From Verrucomicrobiaceae bacterium (GTDB taxonomy: Bacteria > Verrucomicrobiota > Verrucomicrobiia > Verrucomicrobiales > Akkermansiaceae), in assembly GCA_027485615.1 (NCBI GenBank), contig JAIXQS010000131.1, positions 1 through 49,778 on the forward strand: a stretch of DNA of 49,778 nt, read 5' to 3'. Shown in pieces: positions 23,869 through 31,549 of the stretch. A program made the position numbers and the translations under genes. The first letter of the stretch is position 1. Each line of letters starts with the position of its first letter. The notes beneath the pieces are model-generated. The model saw only the letters and a program-made list of their open reading frames with translations. It did no database searches and had not been told where the DNA came from.

Positions 23869-25401
23869 ATGCCCCTGCCGAACAGCGATAAGGATAAATA
23901 CACCATTGATGAAATGATGGGGCGCCTCAAGAAGCGCAAGGAGGCCGAGATGTCTCCCGAACTCGTAACCCGTTCGGATGGAAGCCAGGCACTGAGAGTG
24001 AAAAAACGCAAAAGGCGCACCGACCAGTCCGTGGACAATGAGACCAAGCTGAAAAAGCACATTCAGATCATCCAGATCGTCGGTGGGGTTTTGCTTCTGA
24101 TCCTGGTCGTGCTGGTGGGGGGGGGTGGCATCCTTCACGTCAATAGCGCCTCATACCGGGAATCGTTGATCGGCAAACTGGAGGTTTCGAGCGGCGCAGA
24201 TGTTGCGATGGAGCAGTTCCGCATGAACCCCATAGAAGCCAATGCCAGCAAAACGAAGTTCTCATGGCCTGGAGGCAACGTTTTGGACAAGCTCGACCTT
24301 GGTTCGATAACGGCTGCCATCTCTCCATCGACTTTTGTCGGCGATACCTTCGGAGGTGATGAAATCGTGGCTGCTTCTGCAAAGCTGTCGCTCAAGGCAT
24401 CGGATCCGTCCAATCCTGTCAGGCATGTGTCCAGGCCGGCGGGTGCGCTCCCGGTTAAGTTTTCGCGCTACGCGGCATCTTCGCTCGATATCAATTTCGG
24501 CGGGTTCGGGGGACTTTCGGGCACAGAGGGGTCGCTGTTCCCTGCACCGGTCGCGGGACAATCGGAGTTGCGTTTTAGCGGCGGCCTTTTGAAGTTAACC
24601 GACTGGCCGCAGCTGTCGCTTGATCGCTCGTATATAAAAGTTAGAAATTCCGAGCTGCAGATAAAGAGCATGCGGTTCAACATTCCCGGCGCCGATGACC
24701 TGAAGTCGTCGGGAGGATTCATCGATTTCTCGGGAGCGCTGACTCCCATCGGGTTTTACGGAACGCACACGCTATCGGCGAGCCTGTCCAATTTTCCGCT
24801 TTCCTATCTGTTGGGCGGCGATCTGGGGCGATTTTTCGTGGGCAGGGTCGACAGTGTGGAGATCCCGGACTCCAACTTCCTGAGCTTCGATGTCGATTCC
24901 CCGGAAAACGCAAGACTGGAGGTGACTGCGACAAATGCGCTGGAATCACGGATTGATATGTCAGGATTCAAGTTCATGCAGAGCTTGGCTGTCGCCTTCA
25001 GCGACCGTTGGTACGAAATCCCGATCTTTGATGACGACGTCACCTTGGTAGTCAAAAGAGCCGGACAAAAATCCAACATATCTGGCATTAATCTCGTAAA
25101 GCGGGGGAAAATGGTCGTTCGCGGCGAGCTGTTCAATGGCGAGGGCGGAATGATCAAGGGAGAACTCCGAATAGGTATACCTGAAACCACTGTGATCGCT
25201 TCCGGGGACAAGAAACTCGCGAGAATGTTCGGAAATGTGCGTGAGGGATACCGGTGGATTGATGTGGAGATCGGCGGAACAGCTGCGTTGCCCGAGGATG
25301 ATTTCAGGACGCAATACATGGATACCAGCTCCGAAAAGCCATCCGTGACCGAAGACGAGGCGCCGCAGGATTCCTTCGAGGATCTGATCGAGGGGGAGTG
25401 A
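23869..25401 (+). CDS. AsmA-like single-pass membrane protein
   Basis: 510 residues. A basic cytoplasmic region (1-63, with KKRKRR) leads into one membrane helix (65-89), and the rest is a long, beta-rich periplasmic part with repeated LDLGSI/LSLDRSYIKVRNSELQIKSM-type strands, resembling AsmA/DUF3971-like beta-groove proteins. The end is acidic and probably disordered (SVTEDEAPQDSFEDLIEGE). It lies 24 nt behind the secretin and is likely cotranscribed, so it may help assemble it or supply lipid, but this is inference. A run of nine G (24117-24125) sits in the membrane-helix codons. A terminator follows at 25413. Confidence 0.65.
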   Translation: MPLPNSDKDKYTIDEMMGRLKKRKEAEMSPELVTRSDGSQALRVKKRKRRTDQSVDNETKLKKHIQIIQIVGGVLLLILVVLVGGGGILHVNSASYRESLIGKLEVSSGADVAMEQFRMNPIEANASKTKFSWPGGNVLDKLDLGSITAAISPSTFVGDTFGGDEIVAASAKLSLKASDPSNPVRHVSRPAGALPVKFSRYAASSLDINFGGFGGLSGTEGSLFPAPVAGQSELRFSGGLLKLTDWPQLSLDRSYIKVRNSELQIKSMRFNIPGADDLKSSGGFIDFSGALTPIGFYGTHTLSASLSNFPLSYLLGGDLGRFFVGRVDSVEIPDSNFLSFDVDSPENARLEVTATNALESRIDMSGFKFMQSLAVAFSDRWYEIPIFDDDVTLVVKRAGQKSNISGINLVKRGKMVVRGELFNGEGGMIKGELRIGIPETTVIASGDKKLARMFGNVREGYRWIDVEIGGTAALPEDDFRTQYMDTSSEKPSVTEDEAPQDSFEDLIEGE

Positions 25402-25412
25402 GCGCAAGGGGG

Positions 25413-25442
25413 CGCTCGCCACTTTATCCGGCGGGCGTTTTT
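25413..25442 (+). terminator. Rho-independent terminator of the secretin operon
   Basis: CGCTCGCC (25413-25420) pairs with GGCGGGCG (25430-25437) with one G-U pair, loop ACTTTATCC, followed by TTTTT (25438-25442). It overlaps the last codons of the convergent phosphatase gene. Confidence 0.75.
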
Positions 25443-27028
25443 ATTTCGATGCCGAGCAGGCACACGTCGTCGTCGAAGTGGTGGCCTTCGGAAAAATCGA
25501 GGACGGTGTCGAGAATGCCGTCTAGCCAGCCTTCGATGTTTTTTTCAGGGTCATCGCCTGCGGTTCTTAGGAGCCGCTTTTCCAGAAACTGCTCGCCAGC
25601 CTCGTTTTCCGCCTCCAGCACGCCGTCCGTGAACAGAAGGAGCCGCCGGATGCCCCCGAGATCGATCTCCCTGGTATGGTAAACGGCTCCGGCGAGCAGC
25701 CCTAGAGCCGGCCCCTTTTCGCTGCGGTCGGTGCAGAGCTGCAGGGAACGGTCACTACCCGCGATGACCGGGCCGGGATGGCCGGCGCATGAGTATTCCA
25801 GGGTGAGTTCCTCGAGATCCACGATCCCGTAGAACGCGGTGGCAAACATGGTCACGTTCGCCCGCTTCAGGATGGAGGTGAGGCCGGCATTCATGGCAGC
25901 GAGGAATTCGGCGGAGTCCCGGCTTTTCACGTTCTGCGTCGCGAGCAGGCCCCGCAGCATCGAGACGACCAGCGCGGCACGCACGCCGTGTCCCATCACA
26001 TCGCAGATGAAGATGCCATACCGTTCATCACCCAGGGACAGCACCTCGAAGAAATCGCCGGCCAGCCCTGAGATGGGAAGGTAACGGGATCCGAAGGAAA
26101 GGCGGTTGCCGTTTTTGGAAACGACGGTGGGGAAGCCGGTCGTGGCGAGGGCTTGCTGGATCTCATGCGCGAGCTTCACCTCCTCTTCATAGGATTTGTT
26201 TTTCTGCTGGAGTTCGTTGGCCAGTTCCGTCGCCTGCCGCTGCGCGAGCACAAGGGACGTGACATCGCTGGACACTCCGAAGGTTCCCTTGATCTCCCCT
26301 GATTTGTCCCGCCAGGGGAATTTCGAGGTAACCACGAAAGTCTCCCCGCCCTCGCGCCATGTTTCCCGCTCAAGCTGCCCTGTCATGGCAATGCCGGTCT
26401 CGATGATGCGCCTCTCGTCCGCCGCCGCCTTTTCCCAGTGGGCGTCGGTGAAGAGATCGCGGTCGTGCTTGCCTGCCAGATCGGCGTTTGTCGAAAACCC
26501 GTGATACTCGATCATACCGCGGTTCGCCATGACCAGCCGTGAATCGAGATCCTTGAAATAGATCTGCATCGGCACGCAGTCGATCAGATCACGCAGGAGA
26601 TGACGTTCCTCCTCGATCTGCTCCTCCGCCGCCTTGCGCAGGCTGATGTCGATCATCGATCCGGCGATGCGCACCGCGTGGCCGTCGCGGTCGCGCACGA
26701 CGGTTCCGCGGATCCTCAGCCAGCGCCAATCGTTGCCGCCCGTCTGCACGCGGGCATCGACAGCGAGCGTCTCCGGGCCTTTCGCATCGAGCGCCTGCCC
26801 GACCGCCCTGATGAACGCCGGAAGATCCAACTGGTGCACGGGCAGGTGTGGCGGGAGGAAAATGTTCGGTGCGCTCGATTCGGTGCATTCGAGAAACTCA
26901 AGGATGCGCCGCGAGTAGTGGATTTTCCTCTCGTGGGTGAGCCAGTCCCAGATTCCTTCGTTGGAGGCGCGCATGGCCAGTTCAAGCCTGTCTGCCTCAA
27001 GGTTCGGCTGGGTGGATGGATCGGACAT
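25424..27028 (-). CDS. PAS-PAS-PP2C (SpoIIE-type) serine phosphatase
   Basis: 534 residues. Two PAS domains (about 15-140, with ASNEGIWDWLTHERKIHYSRR, and 145-270, with IYFKDLDSRLVMANRGMIEYHG), a short coiled coil (270-295, QQKNKSYEEEVKLAHEIQQAL), and a PP2C/SpoIIE catalytic domain (300-530) with metal-binding GDFFEVLSL, ICDVMGHGVRAAL, CAGHPGP and LFTDGVLEAEN blocks. Such proteins dephosphorylate anti-sigma-factor antagonists in response to a PAS-sensed signal. ATG at 27028 precedes the first PAS domain. No partner (STAS or anti-sigma kinase) is next to it. Diverges from a small lipoprotein gene across a region with a 14-bp palindrome. Confidence 0.9.
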   Translation of the reverse strand: MSDPSTQPNLEADRLELAMRASNEGIWDWLTHERKIHYSRRILEFLECTESSAPNIFLPPHLPVHQLDLPAFIRAVGQALDAKGPETLAVDARVQTGGNDWRWLRIRGTVVRDRDGHAVRIAGSMIDISLRKAAEEQIEEERHLLRDLIDCVPMQIYFKDLDSRLVMANRGMIEYHGFSTNADLAGKHDRDLFTDAHWEKAAADERRIIETGIAMTGQLERETWREGGETFVVTSKFPWRDKSGEIKGTFGVSSDVTSLVLAQRQATELANELQQKNKSYEEEVKLAHEIQQALATTGFPTVVSKNGNRLSFGSRYLPISGLAGDFFEVLSLGDERYGIFICDVMGHGVRAALVVSMLRGLLATQNVKSRDSAEFLAAMNAGLTSILKRANVTMFATAFYGIVDLEELTLEYSCAGHPGPVIAGSDRSLQLCTDRSEKGPALGLLAGAVYHTREIDLGGIRRLLLFTDGVLEAENEAGEQFLEKRLLRTAGDDPEKNIEGWLDGILDTVLDFSEGHHFDDDVCLLGIEIKTPAG

Positions 27029-27108
27029 GGTTCTTGGTGTGCCGGGATTTATCGTCAGCACCGAATATGGAAGGAATCGCGGCCGAAGGCATCAAGAATT
27101 ATCCTTCC

Positions 27109-27122
27109 GGGAAACGTTTCCC
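27109..27122. promoter_or_regulatory. Perfect 14-bp palindrome between divergent genes
   Basis: GGGAAACGTTTCCC, centred between the phosphatase gene (start 27028, minus) and the small lipoprotein gene (start 27174, plus). A GATAAT box on the minus strand (27098-27103) lies next to it. Possible operator for one or both genes. Confidence 0.4.
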
Positions 27123-27173
27123 TGGCCGCGAAACGGGGTTGCCAATCACCGAAAAATGGCTAAGAGGGGCTCG

Positions 27174-27323
27174 ATGAAACGTTTCGCACTGCTTTCCATA
27201 CTGGTCGCCTTCGGTCTTGCCGCCTGCGAGCGCCATGAGTTCGACGGCCCGGACGGCACCAAGCGCCTGCACGGACACGGTGAGCCCCATGCGGAACACT
27301 CCGCGGATGAGGCAGCTCATTGA
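27174..27323 (+). CDS. Small lipoprotein (49 residues)
   Basis: Signal MKRFALLSILVAFGLAAC with a lipobox (LAAC, Cys at 18), followed by a short His-, Glu- and Asp-rich tail (HEFDGPDGTKRLHGHGEPHA...EAAH) without a domain. AGAGGGG serves as ribosome site 4 nt before the ATG. It ends 36 nt before the SLC13 transporter. Tiny His-rich lipoproteins may bind metal, but no function is assigned. Confidence 0.7.
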   Translation: MKRFALLSILVAFGLAACERHEFDGPDGTKRLHGHGEPHAEHSADEAAH

Positions 27324-27359
27324 TCCGGCGCGCGTAAGCTCTGCTTTTTCGGGGGAACC

Positions 27360-29195
27360 ATGAACCAGGAAATCGCATTCACCCTGCTGGTCGTCCTGCT
27401 GACACTGGTTGCTTTTATCCGGGAGTGGGCTCCGCCCGACGTCCTCGCTCTCTCCATTCTCTGCCTGCTCGTCGCGCTCGGATTGGTCGATATGAAGGAC
27501 ATGTCCTCGGTCTTCCGCAACGAGGCTCCGCTGACCATCGCCGCGCTGTTCGTGATCGGCGGTGCACTTGAGAAATCCGGCGCGGTGGATCAGATCGGGC
27601 GGCTTCTTCAGCATCGTGTGAAGGGCGGAGTCCGTTCATCCATCTTCGCCTTCTCCATGGTGGCTACATTCTTCAGCGCATGGATGAACAACACCGCCAT
27701 CGTCGCGATCCTTCTGCCGGTCGTTCTCGGCTTCGCCCGCTCGAAGGAGATTCCCGCCTCGAAGCTCCTGATCCCGCTCTCCTATTCCTCCATCCTCGGC
27801 GGCTGCTGCACGCTCATCGGCACCTCCACCAACCTCCTTGTCAACGGAACCCTGAAAGACATGGGCTTGGAGCCGATGACGATGTTCCAGCTCGCGCCTT
27901 TGGGCATACCTCTCGCGATCGCCGGCATCGCTTACATGGTCATCTTTGGGCCGAAGCTTTTGCCCTCGCGCTCATCGATCACAGGCAGCCTGGAGATCGA
28001 CTTCCGCACCACTCCGCTCCATCACCTCCTCATCGGGGAAGGCTCGCAGCTGGTCGGGAAAAAACTTCTCGACACCCAGCTCGGCAGCCGGGAGGCGGGC
28101 ATTCATGTGCTTGAAATCCGCCGTCGCGGCACACGCCTGATGTTGCCGCTCAGCGAGGTGACCGTGGAGCGAAACGACCGTTTCCTCGTCGCCCTGCACC
28201 GCAGGAAAGGTGGTGCCGCGAAAGCGGACGACCTGTTCAGGGAGATCGGTGCGCAGGAACTCTCGGTCGTCGATGGCATCGTTTCCGAGCTGGTGGTGCC
28301 GGGCGAGTCATCCATCGTCGGGCGGACGCTTGCTGCCTCCGATTTCCGCCAGCGTTACAACTGCGTAGTCCTAGCCGTGCACCGCAATGGTCTGAACATT
28401 ACCAGCCGCATGTCGGAGATCGAGATCGAGCGCGGCGACACCCTGCTCGTCATCACCGCGGTGAACAACCTGCCCGAACTCAAGGCGACCCGCGATTTCG
28501 TTCTTACCGACGCGCCGGAGGAAAAGGACGGAAGTCCCGCGAAGGTGCCGGTTAACCGCCGTGCCATCATGTTTTCCTGGGGCGTGCTCATCGCGGTGGT
28601 GCTGACCGTCACGTTCACTGACATTCTCAACGGCATGGGTCTCGGCATCCCCGCGATTCCCATCCACTATGCCGCAATGGTCGGAGCGCTCGCCCTGCTT
28701 TGGTCGGGAATACTCACGCCGCGCGAGGCTTACCAGAGCATCGATTGGCAGGTGCTGCTCATGCTTTACGGCCTGCTCGGTCTGGGTATGGCGATGCAGG
28801 GAACGGGAACCGCCGATTGGCTGGCGAAGCAGATGGTCAACGGTGTGACCGGATTCGTCTCCCCATCCTTGCTGCCCTATGTGATGCTCTGGCTGGTATT
28901 CATTTTCACGGTGGTGCTGACGGAAGTGCTGTCGAACAACGCCACCGCCGTGATGATGGTGCCCATCGTCGTCCGTCTGGCGGGTGAGATGGGCGTGGAC
29001 ATGTGGCCGTTCATCATGGCCGTCACCGTGGCCGCATCAACCGCCTTCGCCCTGCCCATGGGATACCAGACACACATGATGGTTTACGGCCCCGGCGGAT
29101 ACCGCTTCTCCGATTACCTGCGGATGGGTATCCCTCTCAATATTCTCTGCATCGTGATCGCCTGCCCCATCATCCCGCTGATCTGGCCGTTTTGA
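27360..29195 (+). CDS. SLC13/DASS-family anion transporter with two RCK-C domains
   Basis: 611-residue inner-membrane permease. The N-terminal transport half has NEAPLTIAALFVIGGALEKSGAV (about 54-76) and the hairpin IGTSTNLLVNG. Two TrkA-C/RCK-C regulatory domains follow (about 212-285 and 298-372; LVGKKLLDTQLGSREAG, IVGRTLAASDFRQRYN). The second half ends with EVLSNNATAVMMVPIV and ALPMGYQTHMMVYGPGGY. This SAC1-like layout is typical of sulfate or dicarboxylate sodium symporters with cytosolic regulation. Substrate cannot be decided. Probably in one transcript with the small lipoprotein before it. Confidence 0.88.
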   Translation: MNQEIAFTLLVVLLTLVAFIREWAPPDVLALSILCLLVALGLVDMKDMSSVFRNEAPLTIAALFVIGGALEKSGAVDQIGRLLQHRVKGGVRSSIFAFSMVATFFSAWMNNTAIVAILLPVVLGFARSKEIPASKLLIPLSYSSILGGCCTLIGTSTNLLVNGTLKDMGLEPMTMFQLAPLGIPLAIAGIAYMVIFGPKLLPSRSSITGSLEIDFRTTPLHHLLIGEGSQLVGKKLLDTQLGSREAGIHVLEIRRRGTRLMLPLSEVTVERNDRFLVALHRRKGGAAKADDLFREIGAQELSVVDGIVSELVVPGESSIVGRTLAASDFRQRYNCVVLAVHRNGLNITSRMSEIEIERGDTLLVITAVNNLPELKATRDFVLTDAPEEKDGSPAKVPVNRRAIMFSWGVLIAVVLTVTFTDILNGMGLGIPAIPIHYAAMVGALALLWSGILTPREAYQSIDWQVLLMLYGLLGLGMAMQGTGTADWLAKQMVNGVTGFVSPSLLPYVMLWLVFIFTVVLTEVLSNNATAVMMVPIVVRLAGEMGVDMWPFIMAVTVAASTAFALPMGYQTHMMVYGPGGYRFSDYLRMGIPLNILCIVIACPIIPLIWPF

Positions 29196-29267
29196 GGCGG
29201 ATGGACTACGGTAATTAGGAATGCATTCCTGTCCCACTTCCTTATCCGCCCCCCAGCCCACCGTGAT

Positions 29268-29305
29268 GGGGGGGGCGTCGGTCGGGGTTGTCGGGGTTGT
29301 CGGGG
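29268..29305 (+). repeat. G-rich tandem repeat, G-quadruplex candidate
   Basis: G8 (29268-29275), then GGGG at 29284-29287, 29293-29296 and 29302-29305, separated by loops of 8, 5 and 5 nt. The last three come from a 9-nt tandem unit GTCGGGGTT. It lies 128 nt before opgG in the 237-nt gap after the SLC13 gene. Confidence 0.7.
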
Positions 29306-29432
29306 CTGTTGGAGCCGAGGTCGCGGACGACACGGGCGGTTGCAGGCGGCGACCGGACAGTTGCGATACATCAGTGTAGCGGTGATTCACCGTCCTTGAC
29401 TTTTAGGGACGCAAACCCTTTAGAATGCGGGT

Positions 29433-30983
29433 GTGACAAAGTGCTTCATATCGCTAGCGTCGGTGGTTTTGGGTTCGGGTCTCGCGTGGGGACAGGATTG
29501 GGAAAGGGAAGGGGTGGATTTCGGGATGATCGAGAGCCGTGCGCGCGATCTCGCGAACCGGGAATATGTTGCCCCTGACAAGGAGTCCCTGCCGGAATGG
29601 ATGAAGGCCCTGACCTATGACCAATACCGCGACATCCGTTTCGATCCGGAGAAGGCGCTGTGGGGCGCGGAGAATCTGCCGTTCCGCGCGATGTTTTTCT
29701 TTCTGTGTTACCTGTTCCGGGAGCCGGTGGGGATCAACGAGTTCACGGACACGCACCGCCAGCGCGTGCGGCTTTCCGAGGCTTTCTTCAACTACGGGCC
29801 GCTCATCATGAACCACGGCGAGCTGCCCGCGGACGGAGGGTTCGCGGGGTTCCGCCTGCACGCCCCGCTGAACGATCCCCATGTTTTCGACGAGCTTGTG
29901 GTGTTCCAGGGAGCCAGCTACTGGCGCGCGCTCGGCAAGGGGCAGCGCTGGGGGATTTCCGCAAGGGGCATCGCGGTGGATACCGGAGCCGAGGGCGTGG
30001 CGGAGGAGTTCCCCTCTTTCCGCGAGTTCTGGCTGAAGAAGCCGCAGGAAGGCGCGGACCGGGCGGTGATGTTCGCGCTGCTCGACGGGCCTTCCTATTC
30101 CGGGGCGTATGAGTTCACCATCATACCAGGGGAAGACACGATCATGTCGGTGCGCGCGGTGCTATTCACGCGGAAAGAGGTGCAGCGGCTCGGCATCGCG
30201 CCGATGTCGAGCATGTTCTGGTTCGGCGAAAATTCGCGCCGCCGGTTCGATGACTTCCGGCCCGAGGTGCATGATTCCGACGGCCTCGCGATCCGCATGG
30301 GATCGGGCGAGCGCATCTGGAGGCCCATTTCCAACGACACGGGCAACCTCCAGTTCAGCTTTTTCAACATGGCGAAGTGCGACGGCTTCGGCCTCCTGCA
30401 GCGCGACCGCCGTTTCTCCGCCTATGAGGACGGCGAGGCAGCGTACGACCTCCGCCCCTCGCTATGGATCGAGCCGACCTCCGACTGGGGCGCGGGCAGC
30501 GTGATGCTGATGGAGATCCCGACCGGCAACGAGCTGGCCGACAATTCCGTGGCTATGTGGGTTCCGGAAAAATCGCCGAAGCCGGGCGACCGCCTTGAGT
30601 TCCAGTACCGCCAGCATTGGACGATGGAAACGGATCCCTCCGAAGCGGGCGGACATGTGGTGGCGACCCGGACAGGCACGCACGAATGGCAGCCGGAGCA
30701 GCGGACGATGATCGTGGAGTTCGAGGGCGCGAATCTCACCGGCAAGGACGGCGCGATGCCGGAGGCGCTCGTGGAGGTTGGCGGCGACGCGGCTGGAAAA
30801 ATCCGTATTCAGGGGATCGCGGTGCAACCGATTTCCGACGGCCGGCTTAGGCTCGGGTTCCAGATCCTCCCTGCGGAGGAAGGCGGGAAACTGACCGATG
30901 TCGGTGCCGTGGAGCTGCGGGCCGCGCTGAAGAGGGATGGCGATTTTCTAACCGAAACATGGGTTTACCGAATCAATCCCTAG
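29433..30983 (+). CDS. opgG: Periplasmic glucan biosynthesis protein OpgG (MdoG)
   Basis: 516 residues, with a signal peptide (MTKCFISLASVVLGSGLAWGQ). The body follows MdoG/OpgD: LTYDQYRDIRFDPEKALW (60-77), FQGASYWRALGKGQRWGISARGIAVDT (about 159-185), EFPSFREFW, and the C-terminal beta-sandwich. OpgG is a periplasmic protein needed for the beta-1,2/1,6 glucan backbone made by OpgH; recent work on the family shows glucanase activity. GTG start at 29433; a longer reading is not supported. It overlaps opgX by 25 nt and begins an opgG-opgX-opgH operon. Confidence 0.93.
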   Translation: MTKCFISLASVVLGSGLAWGQDWEREGVDFGMIESRARDLANREYVAPDKESLPEWMKALTYDQYRDIRFDPEKALWGAENLPFRAMFFFLCYLFREPVGINEFTDTHRQRVRLSEAFFNYGPLIMNHGELPADGGFAGFRLHAPLNDPHVFDELVVFQGASYWRALGKGQRWGISARGIAVDTGAEGVAEEFPSFREFWLKKPQEGADRAVMFALLDGPSYSGAYEFTIIPGEDTIMSVRAVLFTRKEVQRLGIAPMSSMFWFGENSRRRFDDFRPEVHDSDGLAIRMGSGERIWRPISNDTGNLQFSFFNMAKCDGFGLLQRDRRFSAYEDGEAAYDLRPSLWIEPTSDWGAGSVMLMEIPTGNELADNSVAMWVPEKSPKPGDRLEFQYRQHWTMETDPSEAGGHVVATRTGTHEWQPEQRTMIVEFEGANLTGKDGAMPEALVEVGGDAAGKIRIQGIAVQPISDGRLRLGFQILPAEEGGKLTDVGAVELRAALKRDGDFLTETWVYRINP

Positions 30984-31549
30984 ACTCCCTGCGCCCCCTG
31001 AGCGAACCCGAGCTCGCGGAGTGGGAGGATGCTTACGCGGCGGTCGAGGCTTATCTCGGAGCGTTGCGGATCCGCAACCGCCTGCTGGTGGCGGAGCTTG
31101 TGCGGAGAATTCTCTGGCGGGCGTCCGCACGACTTGAGACGGAGCCCCGGAGCACGGCGCGGAAGCTGGCGATGGAGGAGACCCTTTCCGAAATCGGCGA
31201 GTGGACGGAGCGGGTGCTGGAAGCTCCGCTCGTGGACGGACGGCTTGCGGCGCGGGGAAGGCTGGCGCTGCTGCTCGCCGGGATGCCCGACCGCTGGCAG
31301 GGAGTTTTCCTGACACCCGCGCCATGGCCGGATGAGTTCGTGGCGGCGATGCGCAGCTCCTATCTCGCGGCCGGCCCGCAGTTCGCGGAGCTGACGATGG
31401 TGCCCAAGCCGCTTGAACTCAACGCGATCGGCAGCGGCGCGGCGCTGTGGTGGGAAACGATGGACAGGAGCCCCATCGTCAGGCGCATGTTCCTGGCCTT
31501 CGTGCTGGCGGTGGCGTCCGGAGTCGTCTGGTTCATATTTTTCGACTGA
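30959..31549 (+). CDS. Tail-anchored protein between opgG and opgH (OpgX)
   Basis: 196 residues, not recognised. The first 165 are charged, helical and soluble (ELAEWEDAYAAVEAYLGALR, RNRLLVAELVRRILWRASAR), and the last 21 form one membrane helix (RMFLAFVLAVASGVVWFIFF). It starts inside opgG (25-nt overlap), and its TGA shares one base with the opgH ATG, so the three are translated together. The downstream OpgH has only a short N-terminus, while the E. coli protein has a long cytoplasmic N-domain; OpgX might take that place, but this is a guess. Confidence 0.7.
   Translation: MGLPNQSLDSLRPLSEPELAEWEDAYAAVEAYLGALRIRNRLLVAELVRRILWRASARLETEPRSTARKLAMEETLSEIGEWTERVLEAPLVDGRLAARGRLALLLAGMPDRWQGVFLTPAPWPDEFVAAMRSSYLAAGPQFAELTMVPKPLELNAIGSGAALWWETMDRSPIVRRMFLAFVLAVASGVVWFIFFD

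Noticed and set aside
29268..29305. CRISPR-like tandem units
   Set aside because: Units are 9 nt with no spacers; simple tandem repeat.
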